Source of the DNA: Luteolibacter ambystomatis
Lineage (GTDB): Bacteria > Verrucomicrobiota > Verrucomicrobiia > Verrucomicrobiales > Akkermansiaceae
Assembly (NCBI RefSeq): GCF_018137965.1
Contig: NZ_CP073100.1
Span: 1,922,001 to 1,986,000, forward strand
Reading direction: 5' to 3'
DNA length: 64,000 bases
The stretch's first letter is position 1. The number at the start of each line of letters is the position of its first letter. Below the pieces are notes generated by a model that was not told where the DNA came from, ran no database searches, and saw nothing but the letters and a program-made list of their open reading frames with translations. The translations under genes were made by a program, and so were the position numbers. This document shows positions 54,110-62,824 of this stretch, piece after piece.

Positions 54110-54133
54110 GGGCAGCCACACCCGTGGCTGCCC
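54110..54133 (+). terminator. Strong hairpin after the Bat-like operon, no T tract
   Basis: GGGCAGCCAC-ACCC-GTGGCTGCCC is a perfect 10-bp stem 14 bases after the last stop codon. It lacks a run of T, so it may end transcription weakly or protect the 3' end. Confidence 0.5.
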
Positions 54134-54256
54134 TGTCATCGTATATTTGGCTTCCAAACGGGAGGAGCCGATCTCAACGGCTTCCCCCTACCCGCCTCGC
54201 GTAAATTTTTGCATCACATTCACATTCCAAATTCCCTTTCCAAATAGCCCTCCCCC

Positions 54257-54617
54257 CGACCCGGTTACGTCCATCGCGGGAAGGCGGGATTGAAGGCATG
54301 TTAGAATCGCGGAATCTGACAGGCTTCCAAGCCACATCATCGGACGAGTCGCGCTTCTCATCCGCTTCCCAAACCTGCATGGCTGAAAAACCCTCTGGAA
54401 TGCAGGCATGATTGCCGGAACATCGCCAGAGGCGGTTTAGACCAGCTATCAGGTTGCCCCGGACTGAATCAGACAGCTTCTGAGGTGGGTGGACCTCGGG
54501 TCGAAGCTTTGGGAATTGGTAAGATCGCAAACCATCACGAGGACATGTTTACGAGGAGCTCAGATCCGACTTCGCATCGAAACTGAGTGGCATATCTCAG
54601 ACTGTGGGCTGCTACTT
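54257..54617. repeat. RHS-locus repeat, copy A (diverged, about 360 bp)
   Basis: It begins ACCCGGTTACGTCCATCGCGG, contains ATCATCGGACGAGTCGCGCT and CTCTGGAATGCAGGC, and ends shortly after GAGTGGCAT. The same order of blocks occurs at 61487-61794 and 62518-62824; this copy has more differences and some 50 extra bases. It ends two bases from the stop codon of the candidate immunity gene. Frames inside it are shadows. The remainder of the 523 bp interval (54134-54256) shows nothing. Confidence 0.88.
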
Positions 54618-54619
54618 TT

Positions 54620-55138
54620 CTAGAAATCCGCCACGACATCGTTCCACAGATCAGCGGAAAATATCAATCTCCTTCTAATATCCGCCGGTTTATGAATATT
54701 TGAATCAAATTGCACTATATTCATGAAAGACATGAGAGCATCTCCCAAAATACGTCTCTGCAATTTATCACAGCTTTTCACTATCAGCCGGATTTTCTCT
54801 TCATTTTCTGAAACTTGTAAATAGTCGGAAATTAAATCCTCATTCAAAAATGAAAAATCAGAATCAATACAACACTCAATAAATTTATAGGTTATAGTCG
54901 CAAATAAATAAAATAACCATGCGTCAGAAACATACAAAAATGGATAATATTTATAGAATCCTGAAATATTTAATCCATCTACCGGAAAATCACTCCCTTC
55001 AATTTGACGTGCAAGATGCTTCATGTCGAAAACCAAACCAGATTCTCCAGTAGGGCGCTTCTGGAAACACTTGCGCATTTTTCTCAAGACCTCTTGAGCA
55101 TCAGAAATATCTTCTTTCATAAATTGGACTTCTATCAA
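54620..55138 (-). CDS. Candidate immunity protein of the RHS toxin (172 aa)
   Basis: An AT-rich gene 16 bp after the RHS stop on the same strand, which is where immunity genes of polymorphic toxins are found. The product has no signal peptide; it is acidic and largely helical (SDAQEVLRKMRKCFQKR at residues 12-28), with an aromatic central stretch (GFYKYYPFLYVSDAWLFYLFATITYKFIECC). MKEDISDAQ (55120) is an alternative start. I recognise no family. The immunity role rests on position, size and base composition only. Confidence 0.7.
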   Translation of the reverse strand: MIEVQFMKEDISDAQEVLRKMRKCFQKRPTGESGLVFDMKHLARQIEGSDFPVDGLNISGFYKYYPFLYVSDAWLFYLFATITYKFIECCIDSDFSFLNEDLISDYLQVSENEEKIRLIVKSCDKLQRRILGDALMSFMNIVQFDSNIHKPADIRRRLIFSADLWNDVVADF

Positions 55139-55154
55139 GTGATGGTATCAATCT

Positions 55155-58100
55155 TCATGCAATTGGGCGTGATCCGGGTTGCGCCAAGTGATACCAATCA
55201 AATTCGTCCATATCCCAACACCCTCTATCCTTCATTCTAGCCTTAAGATTTTTGAGTTCATTCCTTAGCGCCTCTGCATGTGCATCATGTTTTTTGGGAT
55301 TCTTACTCCATGGCACGTCATCGCATCCTTCTTTTATATAATCCATCCTCACCTTCCTCTCGTTGATAAGACCTTTTGATTTTTGGTACATATCCTCGCA
55401 AGTATTTTCCCCAGTAGGCCGCTTATCCTGGATATTCTTATACTTATCATGCAACCTGCAGCAATCATTCACTTTTTGCCGCCTATCTTGCTTTTCGTTA
55501 ACTCCATTAGGCTCTTGAGTCCAGCGATCCACCATATCCCAATCTATATGATCATGATCCTCGTCTGGTTCAGGTTGTGGAGAAGTAGGATTGGGATAAG
55601 GAGCCCACCTTGAAGACGGTTCTGTTATAGTTCCAGGAGGAAGAGGATCCAAAGGCATATAGCGAGGTGAGACAACTTCTGGCACCTGAACCACCGTCCG
55701 CGGGAACGTATAGGTAAGCGTTTCTGGAGTCACAACCGGAGTCGGTCGGAAATAAAAAACAAGTCCAGATAGACCGAATTGATCTATAGAGTTCACAGGA
55801 TTATTTCCAAGCATGCAATACATGTTTGATCCAGCAGCTTCCCCAAGAATATCACGCGAGCACCATCTCCCTAAACCGGTGTGATAAAAACGAAATCCAT
55901 AATTATACAACCCTGTCTCCAGATCCTTAAATTCCGCGTGGAACAAAAACGTCCATTCATAACTACTTTCATCTTTTTGCTCGAATGACGCGCTCAGGAT
56001 TTGTTCTGCCCCAAACGCATCATAATCATAGCGTTCAATGACAGAACCTGATCGATCAATCAAAGCCACTGGATCAAAATAGTCTTTCAACGGAAATACC
56101 AATTCATCGGACTCCACCCCTTCTGTCGATCTTACTCGTCGGATCAAATCCCAACGGTCGAAGGGATTCCATCCGTACTGCCGATCAACAATTGTGGGCG
56201 TCTCGGCGAGACGCTCTTCTATCACCCGCCACTGATTGTCGTATATGAAAATTTTTCCTATTCCGTCTACGACAGATTTCACGCGACGATTTCTTGAGTC
56301 ATAACTATAAACAGCCAAAACAGAACCCTCATCGTCTTTAACTCGAACTAGACGGTTCCACGCATCCCAAACGAGTTCATATCCCATAGTCGGATTTTTC
56401 GGCGTGGGGATAGAGATCATGTTTCCAGCCAAATCGTAAGCCGGTTGGATGACACCAGATGGGCCATCCAAACTGACGATTTGGTTAGATTGGTTGTTCA
56501 CTCGACTCTGAGAAAAGGAAGGCTCTTGTTTATAGGTGGAATTCCAATTTGCGGATTCATCAAAGACAAATATCTCTTGCTGAGAACGAGGCATATCTAT
56601 TGTATTCTCAATACCAGTGTAATATGGGCCGAATGATGGTATCAGATTACCACGATCGTGACGCCTCACTTGCTGAAGATCGTCGTACCAATAATAGCTA
56701 TCCTGTGTATTAACGGACATCGCGTGTGCCTTCTCGTCACGCCTCCATTCTATTCCACCGACTCTGTTTCGCCCATAACGGGAATGCACCTGTTTGCCAT
56801 CGGCGTTTTCCCATATAATTTCCACTCTGCGACCAAAACGATCAAGGCCGGTATATTTATCTCCAGCGTCCCCAGTCGCCCCATTTTTCATTGTCCATTT
56901 TGCGATTGGGATAGCAGGTAATCCATCCGAGAATATTTCCTCATCCACTAATGTAGCCACCCCCAAATATGTAGTTCTAAAATAGGACAGAGGAAACTCA
57001 TAATTAATTTGATCAGGTCGGCTCAAGGCGTCCGCTTTGACCGACCCATATTGAATAGCCACACCCTTAGAAGAAACGATACTGGATTTCGTCATTCGAA
57101 GTGTATTTGAACTGCCGTCTTCATATTCGTAGGACACCTCTACCGAAGGGAGTTCTGAGGAACCGTTGGGTTTCTGAGTTTCCGCTTTAAGTTGATTAAA
57201 GAAATTATAATCATAAATAACTTGATTAATACTACTCGTCCCATCCACGCTGAAACTAGTTTGAGACTCAACAAATCCGGAGTCACTATAAACTGTTGTA
57301 ACCCGACCTATTGTGGCATCAATTCCTTGACCGAACTCTTCTACTTGATCGACCAGTAGGCGGCCTAATTTATCAAGGCTATAGGCATGAATGGTGCCAT
57401 TAGGATCGGATACCCTCACAGTTTGAAGTTGACGGTTGTATAGACTGGTAACTCTATCGGAAGCTCCTGTACTGTTGGGATAAATCTTCTGGAAGACCAA
57501 GCGGTTGCTATTGATCGAGGACCCCTGAGCAATACTCACCCCGCGCACCCATTCTGTGATCTGTAGACCAGTGTCCGGGTTCTCGCACTTGAGTTTGGTC
57601 AGCCAACCGTCATCCGTATATTCATAGTGGGTAGCACGAAACCCAAAGGAAGCATCATTTTCTACAGTGGTAATCAGACGGCCAGCGTCGTCGTAAACAC
57701 GCGAGTTACTGATGCCAGCAGCATTGGTCAGGACCGTTGTATTGCCAGCGGCATCATACAAGGTCGAAGTCACTAAGACAGTGTCCGAACGCAGCGGCGT
57801 GGTCTGGCTGCGACTCCACGAGCCTCCCCCATTGGTACCGTAGTCGGAGGTTGCCATTAAGTGTCCGACAGCATCTGCATAGGAAGCAATATAGCTTACT
57901 CGAGCCTTTGGCGAAATTGAAGAATCCCCTAACTCACCAGTATCTACATCTGGAGTATCATCGAATCGCTGGCGGTGAATCTCACTAAGAAGGTTGCTTG
58001 CCTCGTCATAGTTCATCTCCTTTTGGTCCATCACAACTGCATGAACAATCGATGATGGATCGACTAATGGGTTGTCGCCTGTTGATGGCCAAGCCCGGAA

Positions 58101-61100
58101 TATTTTCTCAATACGTCCTACGCTATCGTATCTCCTGACGATAAAGAGCTTACTCCCGGAGGGAGCACTGCGCGCTAGCCGACCTGAGGCGTCATAATAG
58201 AATTGCGAGATCTGCGGGTTGCTCCAGTCTCCATTGTTCTGATAGACGCGTGTTCTGAAAGGGTTTTCAAGCGCATCATAATCTGTATCCGTGCGTGCAA
58301 TGACGTTGCTGGGAGAAGTGGTGTCGCTTTTGAACGTCTGTTGGGAAGTCAATAGATCTCGGTTGTCGTATGTGTAGCCGTTAATGAATGCGAACGGACT
58401 CTCGTCGAGATGACGGGCCGATGTTTCCAAGCGGTTGCGGAAATCGTAGGTGTTCGTCGTCACCCGGTCGTTCGCGGTGTTCGTGTCCACCGGCGCGGTG
58501 ACCTGGGTCACGTTGCCGTTGGCATCGAACTCGCGCACCGTCGTCACACTCAGGCCCGCCACCGTGCCGAGTTCCTCCTGCACCGGCCAGCCCATCGCGT
58601 TGAATGTCGTCTGGTCGATCGTCGCCCCGGCACACATCGTCCAATTCTGGCGGCCCACGCTGTCATACGCCAACAGCTTGCGACCGTAGTTCTCCGACTG
58701 ATGGCCGTAGCCGCCGAGCGGGATGTTGAAGTAGGTCCATTGCTCCTTATACTCAGACGCGCGGTCGCTGAGGCCGACGGTCCAGCGGGTCCACGTTTCC
58801 TGGCCGAAGACGGTGTCCGGCGCGGGGATGCCCTCGCCGTCATAGACCGCCTGGATCAGCGACGACTGGCGCCAACCGGCGTAGGCCGCCATGTCCGCGG
58901 GCGGCGGCAGGTTCGGACGGTTGATGCTCACCGGGCCGACGATCTGGTCGACCGCCGGGCCGACGGTGGTGCGGTAGCCATTGAAGGTCCACGTGCCCTC
59001 GATGTCGTCCTGGAAATAGGTCCAGCGGCAGGTGCGCAGCGCGGTGGGCGTACCGGCGAGATCGACCTCATGTTCCGGTCCCAGAGTCAGAATGGTGCGG
59101 CCGCGGCGGTCCAGTTCGTAGTCGGTGACCAGATTCAACCCCGTGGGGTCCTGCGTCATCTTCGTCATGCCGCCGGTGGCCGCATCGTATTCGTAGGTGG
59201 TCGCCACGCCGAGTTGGTCCACGATCTTGATCAAGGCACCGAGGGTATCGAAGTGCGACTCGGTCTGGTAGGACGCGCCGGTGCCGTTTTCACTCGTCGG
59301 GACCACCGGCAGATGGGTGGTCTTTTTCGAAATCTGGTTGGTGCCGCTGTGGTAGTCGTAGGAGTAGGTCGTGACGACCTCCTGCGTACCGGCATCATCC
59401 CGGTAGGTGGTGCGCTTGTTGACCACGTAGATCGTGCCGTTGGCCGTTTCCGGGCACGCCTGGTATTCCAGCTTCTCCTGCGGAATCAGGGTTCCGGAGG
59501 TGCCATTCTGGATCTTCGTATTCTGCAGATAGCCCGCGGCCGTATAGTCGTAGACAGTGATTTTCCCCACCGTGGCCGAGAGGTTCACCAAGGTCGGGGT
59601 GCCTTCATCAATGCCTTCGATCGCGGAGCCGGACGCCGACAGCAGGATGCGGCCGCTGCCTTCCTCGAACTGCTGGCACAGCGGATACCACGTCTGGTCA
59701 CCATCCTGGACCATCTTGAGCATCAGCTGGCCGCTGCGGTTGTAGTAGCAGCTCATCACCGAGCCGTCCGCGCGCACCACCTCCGTGCAGGAGGCCCAGC
59801 CGGTGAACGCCGAAGCGGGCGGCACCGGGTTGGTACGATAGCTGAAGGTCTGCTGATACCGCCGCCCGCTGGTGTAGAACAGCGTCACCCGGTTGTTCGC
59901 ATCGTACTCCGCGAACTCCGAAGCGGCGTATTCGTTGAGCTGGCTCTCCGTGGCCTCCTCCGGATCGATGCCGTTGTTCATCATCTGGCGGTGGATCTGC
60001 GGCGGGATCACATGCCGCATCCGGTTGCTGCCGGGATGATAGCTGTAGAAAGTGGTCGAGATCGGGGCATCACCCCAGTCCGCCGGTTCTCCCGCGGGGG
60101 CGCGGTTTTCCCACAGCTTGACAGTCGTCAGGTTGCCATCGGTGTAGCCGTAGGTGGTCTTGAGCACCGGATCATCGTCCACCTCGTACTTGAGCTCCGA
60201 AGTCATGCCCGCGGTGTTCGTCTCATAGCGGTAGCGGTTCGATCCGCCACCCAGGCTGGGGATGTTGATGTCCTTGAGGCGGTCGCCGTCGAAGGTGAAG
60301 TTGGCGGCGACGTTGCCCGCGCCGACCATGGTCTTGAGCTTGCCGTTGATGTCGAAGGTGAACTTCTTGCCCGTGCCCTGCAGCATCGTGTAGATGCCGC
60401 CGCCGCCGACCTCGCTCTTGAACGAGAACTGGTCCTTGACGAAGTAGAGCGTGTTGAAGGTGGTGGTGCCGCCCGGAGGCGGAGGAGGAGTGCCCGGAGG
60501 CAGGCCGCAGACGGCGCGGTCCTGCTGGGGTTTGCACACGATCGGGCCGCTCGCCGGGCCGCTGCTGTTGGTGCCGGAGAGGCCGGCGCAGCCGCAGGCG
60601 ATCCACTTCTGGCCGTGGTCCGCGCCATTGCTGCCGGGGCCGCCGGAACGGCTGCTGTAGGAAAGGCCGGTATCGATCACCACGTCGCCCTTGCCGCCGC
60701 CGCGGGGGGCGGGTGGATCGCCCTTGGGACGGTTGCCGCCCGCGCCGGGATCGCCCTGGGGTCGGCGGCTGTTCGGCCCCGGATCGCCCTTCGGCAGGCT
60801 GGAGGGATTGGCTCCGCCGGAGCGGTTGCCGCCATAGGCCGGCATCCCGGCGACCTGCGCATTGGCCGAACCGTCGGACAGGGAGACCGAGCCGCCGCCG
60901 GCGTCACCCGATTCCGCGTTTTCCGAAAGACCACCCTCGCAGGAATCCTCACACGAGCCGGAGGGACACGACGGCGAAGGCGGCAGGCTGGAGGTGAACT
61001 CCGAGGAGGACGAATCACCGGACGAACCACTGTCGGAGGACGACGAGCTGCTCTCCGAAGGGCCCGAACCGGAGGAGGAATCCGATGAGGAGGAACCACT

Positions 61101-61226
61101 GTCAGCTCCACCCGAACTCGAAGACTCGGATTCCGACGAGGAGGACCCGCTGTCCGGGAATTCCGAGGAGCTCGAAGATTCAGAAGATGGTGCGGACGAG
61201 GACGACGAAGATGAGGATGACGCCAT
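55155..61226 (-). CDS. RHS-repeat polymorphic toxin-like protein (2023 aa)
   Basis: Residues 1-75 are almost pure Ser/Glu/Gly/Asp, and Gly/Pro/Asn-rich linkers (SLPKGDPGPNSRRPQGDPG) run to about 180. YD/RHS repeats follow from about 240 to 1760 (YTYDNRDLLTSQQTF, YEYDAATGGMTKMTQD). The RHS core end GLYNYGFRFYHTGLGRWCSRDILGEAAGSNMYCMLGNNPVNSIDQFGLSG lies near 1770-1820. The last 200 residues are a variable tip with five Cys and the motif NDCCRLHDKY (about 1919-1928), reminiscent of a phospholipase A2 active site. There is no signal peptide. The gene is GC-rich from 61226 to about 58430 and AT-rich from there to the stop, so the 3' half has a different origin. A candidate immunity gene follows. 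Confidence 0.93.
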   Translation of the reverse strand: MASSSSSSSSSAPSSESSSSSEFPDSGSSSSESESSSSGGADSGSSSSDSSSGSGPSESSSSSSDSGSSGDSSSSEFTSSLPPSPSCPSGSCEDSCEGGLSENAESGDAGGGSVSLSDGSANAQVAGMPAYGGNRSGGANPSSLPKGDPGPNSRRPQGDPGAGGNRPKGDPPAPRGGGKGDVVIDTGLSYSSRSGGPGSNGADHGQKWIACGCAGLSGTNSSGPASGPIVCKPQQDRAVCGLPPGTPPPPPGGTTTFNTLYFVKDQFSFKSEVGGGGIYTMLQGTGKKFTFDINGKLKTMVGAGNVAANFTFDGDRLKDINIPSLGGGSNRYRYETNTAGMTSELKYEVDDDPVLKTTYGYTDGNLTTVKLWENRAPAGEPADWGDAPISTTFYSYHPGSNRMRHVIPPQIHRQMMNNGIDPEEATESQLNEYAASEFAEYDANNRVTLFYTSGRRYQQTFSYRTNPVPPASAFTGWASCTEVVRADGSVMSCYYNRSGQLMLKMVQDGDQTWYPLCQQFEEGSGRILLSASGSAIEGIDEGTPTLVNLSATVGKITVYDYTAAGYLQNTKIQNGTSGTLIPQEKLEYQACPETANGTIYVVNKRTTYRDDAGTQEVVTTYSYDYHSGTNQISKKTTHLPVVPTSENGTGASYQTESHFDTLGALIKIVDQLGVATTYEYDAATGGMTKMTQDPTGLNLVTDYELDRRGRTILTLGPEHEVDLAGTPTALRTCRWTYFQDDIEGTWTFNGYRTTVGPAVDQIVGPVSINRPNLPPPADMAAYAGWRQSSLIQAVYDGEGIPAPDTVFGQETWTRWTVGLSDRASEYKEQWTYFNIPLGGYGHQSENYGRKLLAYDSVGRQNWTMCAGATIDQTTFNAMGWPVQEELGTVAGLSVTTVREFDANGNVTQVTAPVDTNTANDRVTTNTYDFRNRLETSARHLDESPFAFINGYTYDNRDLLTSQQTFKSDTTSPSNVIARTDTDYDALENPFRTRVYQNNGDWSNPQISQFYYDASGRLARSAPSGSKLFIVRRYDSVGRIEKIFRAWPSTGDNPLVDPSSIVHAVVMDQKEMNYDEASNLLSEIHRQRFDDTPDVDTGELGDSSISPKARVSYIASYADAVGHLMATSDYGTNGGGSWSRSQTTPLRSDTVLVTSTLYDAAGNTTVLTNAAGISNSRVYDDAGRLITTVENDASFGFRATHYEYTDDGWLTKLKCENPDTGLQITEWVRGVSIAQGSSINSNRLVFQKIYPNSTGASDRVTSLYNRQLQTVRVSDPNGTIHAYSLDKLGRLLVDQVEEFGQGIDATIGRVTTVYSDSGFVESQTSFSVDGTSSINQVIYDYNFFNQLKAETQKPNGSSELPSVEVSYEYEDGSSNTLRMTKSSIVSSKGVAIQYGSVKADALSRPDQINYEFPLSYFRTTYLGVATLVDEEIFSDGLPAIPIAKWTMKNGATGDAGDKYTGLDRFGRRVEIIWENADGKQVHSRYGRNRVGGIEWRRDEKAHAMSVNTQDSYYWYDDLQQVRRHDRGNLIPSFGPYYTGIENTIDMPRSQQEIFVFDESANWNSTYKQEPSFSQSRVNNQSNQIVSLDGPSGVIQPAYDLAGNMISIPTPKNPTMGYELVWDAWNRLVRVKDDEGSVLAVYSYDSRNRRVKSVVDGIGKIFIYDNQWRVIEERLAETPTIVDRQYGWNPFDRWDLIRRVRSTEGVESDELVFPLKDYFDPVALIDRSGSVIERYDYDAFGAEQILSASFEQKDESSYEWTFLFHAEFKDLETGLYNYGFRFYHTGLGRWCSRDILGEAAGSNMYCMLGNNPVNSIDQFGLSGLVFYFRPTPVVTPETLTYTFPRTVVQVPEVVSPRYMPLDPLPPGTITEPSSRWAPYPNPTSPQPEPDEDHDHIDWDMVDRWTQEPNGVNEKQDRRQKVNDCCRLHDKYKNIQDKRPTGENTCEDMYQKSKGLINERKVRMDYIKEGCDDVPWSKNPKKHDAHAEALRNELKNLKARMKDRGCWDMDEFDWYHLAQPGSRPIA

Positions 61227-61413
61227 AAAAAGAGGCTGGTTCCAGCTTCCTCGCTGAAATCAGAATCCATGACTCCGGTCAATGGATTTCCCCGTCTTCA
61301 CGGTAATTTCACACATCCCGTCATCTTCACATAAAATCCATCGTCCGGCGCTCCAAATTCCTTGCCACCGACATCGGCCCAACTATGCGTGATATCGGTC
61401 GATCGACACCACC

Positions 61414-61485
61414 ATGCCAGCCATCAAGCGCTTGTTTGTCCACGGGTTCCCCGGCCTCTACGGCGGGGCGGGTACGGAACTCCAC
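61414..61485 (+). pseudogene. Remnant of a glycosyltransferase-like gene (first 24 codons)
   Basis: MPAIKRLFVHGFPGLYGGAG followed by TELH reads like the N-terminus of a group of GT4-type glycosyltransferases (VHGFPSLYGGAGTELHHQ in relatives I recall). The homology stops at ELH exactly where repeat copy B starts (61487). It is therefore a gene end cut off by insertion or recombination of the repeat. The rest of 61227-61413 shows no gene. Confidence 0.5.
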
Positions 61486-61486
61486 C

Positions 61487-61794
61487 CACCCGGTTGCGTC
61501 CATCGCGAGAAGGAGGGGCTGGAGACTTGTTAGGAGGACGGGATCTGACAGGCTTCAGGCGACATCATCGGACGAGTCGCGCTTCTCATCCGCTTCCGAA
61601 ACCCGCATGGTTGAAAGACGCTCTGGAATGCGGGCTTGGTTGGCGGAAACAGGACTTACAGTGTGGGTGGAGTTTGTCTTGAAGCGTTCGGAATGGTAAG
61701 ACCGCAAGCCGTCACGAAGCCTCTGCGCACGAGAAGCTCCGATCCGGCTTTGGCATGAAAACCGAATGGCACGCCTACTGCGGTTGGTTGCCAC
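61487..61794. repeat. RHS-locus repeat, copy B (308 bp)
   Basis: It begins CACCCGGTTGCGTCCATCGC and ends TGCGGTTGGTTGCCAC, and is almost identical to copy C at 62518-62824. The first 20 bases, read on the minus strand, encode RDGRNRVG, a stretch of the RHS core, so the repeat boundary sits inside RHS coding sequence. It has no conserved open frame of its own. Confidence 0.92.
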
Positions 61795-61849
61795 CATTTT
61801 TTATTCCGGGAGCCACGCACCATGCCCTTGGCGGCGCGTGCAGTTTACT

Positions 61850-62329
61850 TTACTCCGCAACCGAAATGACTACATAAACATTTTTAGGAGCTTTCTCGAG
61901 TTGTACAATTATAGGTGAAAAATTTGGTTTATCTGAGCGACCTAAGGAGTCATGACGAACAACCAGACTATCACCATATAGCTTCAGGCTATGCTTTCCT
62001 GTCTCGTTTGAAAAAAGACCGCGAACCAAGAAGGCCTTTTTACCATTATCTTGCCGATAGTAGTGCCCTGTGAGGTACTTCGCCTGCTCAGGAGTCAATT
62101 CCTTTGATGAATTTCCCCCCAACCAACCTACGGCGGTGTAAACATGTGTGAGGCCAACTACATAAAAATTGGTCTCGGCCACCTCTGTTGCGGGAGTTGA
62201 AAGTGTTTCTGGAGGGTTTTTCAGCCAATCTTTGGGCGATGGCGGATTTGGGTCAGCACCAAGAGAAAGAGTATTTCCCGCGATCGTCACCGCCAGAACC
62301 ATCATCGCGATTCCAACACATGTTTTCAT
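61850..62329 (-). CDS. Small secreted protein, orphan immunity-type gene (159 aa)
   Basis: An N-terminal signal peptide (MKTCVGIAMMVLAVTIAGNTLSLGA) is followed by a compact domain containing NFYVVGLTHVYTAVGWLGG and LTPEQAKYLTGHYYRQDNGKKAFLVRG. The gene is AT-rich relative to the genome and is flanked by repeat B and an RHS remnant, the same arrangement as the other two small genes in this locus. Function unknown; export would suit neutralising a toxin outside the cytoplasm. Confidence 0.72.
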   Translation of the reverse strand: MKTCVGIAMMVLAVTIAGNTLSLGADPNPPSPKDWLKNPPETLSTPATEVAETNFYVVGLTHVYTAVGWLGGNSSKELTPEQAKYLTGHYYRQDNGKKAFLVRGLFSNETGKHSLKLYGDSLVVRHDSLGRSDKPNFSPIIVQLEKAPKNVYVVISVAE

Positions 62330-62430
62330 TCAAATAAAATACCCATGTTGATTTTTCATCGCAATCACATTGTCGTAGCGCCATCCATACTATCGCCAAA
62401 GGTCTGTCTCATCGGCACTACGGAAGCCGA

Positions 62431-62538
62431 TCAACGAACTTCCCGGAAGTAGTCGTTGTCCTGGGTGTTCACGGACATCGCGTGCGCCTTGTCGTCGCGC
62501 CGACACTCTACCCCGCCCACCCGGTTGCGTCCATCGCG
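62431..62538 (-). pseudogene. RHS core remnant
   Basis: On the minus strand the sequence encodes RDGRNRVGGVECRRDDKAHA followed by MSVNTQDNDYFREVR and a stop. It corresponds to the RHS core segment GRNRVGGIEWRRDEKAHAMSVNTQDSYYWYDD of the intact gene, with the match lost after NTQDN. The 5' side merges into repeat C. It is a displaced 3' fragment without a tip of its own. Confidence 0.85.
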
Positions 62539-62824
62539 GGAAGGAGGGGCTGGAGACTTGTTAGGAGGACGGGATCTGACAGGCTTCAGGCGACATCATC
62601 GGACGAGTCGCGCTTCTCATCCGCTTTCCGAAACCCGCATGGCTGAAAGACGCTCTGGAATGCGGGCTTGGTTGGCGGAAACAGGACTTACAGTGGGTGG
62701 AGTTTGTCTTGAAGCGTTCGGAAGGGTAAGACCGCAAGCCGTCACGAAGCCTCTGCGCACGAGAAGCTCCTATCCGGCTTTGGCATGGAAACCGAGTGGC
62801 ACGCCTACTGCGGTTGGTTGCCAC
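62518..62824. repeat. RHS-locus repeat, copy C (307 bp)
   Basis: Nearly identical to copy B. One end (62518-62540) overlaps the RHS remnant coding sequence; the other end (TGCGGTTGGTTGCCAC) provides the last codons and the stop of the small gene at 62805-63362. Confidence 0.92.

Noticed and set aside
54174-54530. 118-codon frame inside repeat copy A, and similar frames in copies B and C
   Set aside because: Frames differ between the three copies and are broken by stops and small indels, so the repeat is not under coding selection.
58410-61088. Open frame of 892 codons opposite the GC-rich half of the RHS gene
   Set aside because: It is Arg/Gly/Ala/Val-rich shadow sequence caused by high GC at codon position 3 of the real gene; it has no domain or start signal and it stops where the GC-rich half begins.
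54257-62824. Insertion sequence as explanation of the three 310-360 bp repeats
   Set aside because: There is no transposase, no terminal inverted repeat and no target duplication; one end lies within RHS coding sequence, which fits recombination better.
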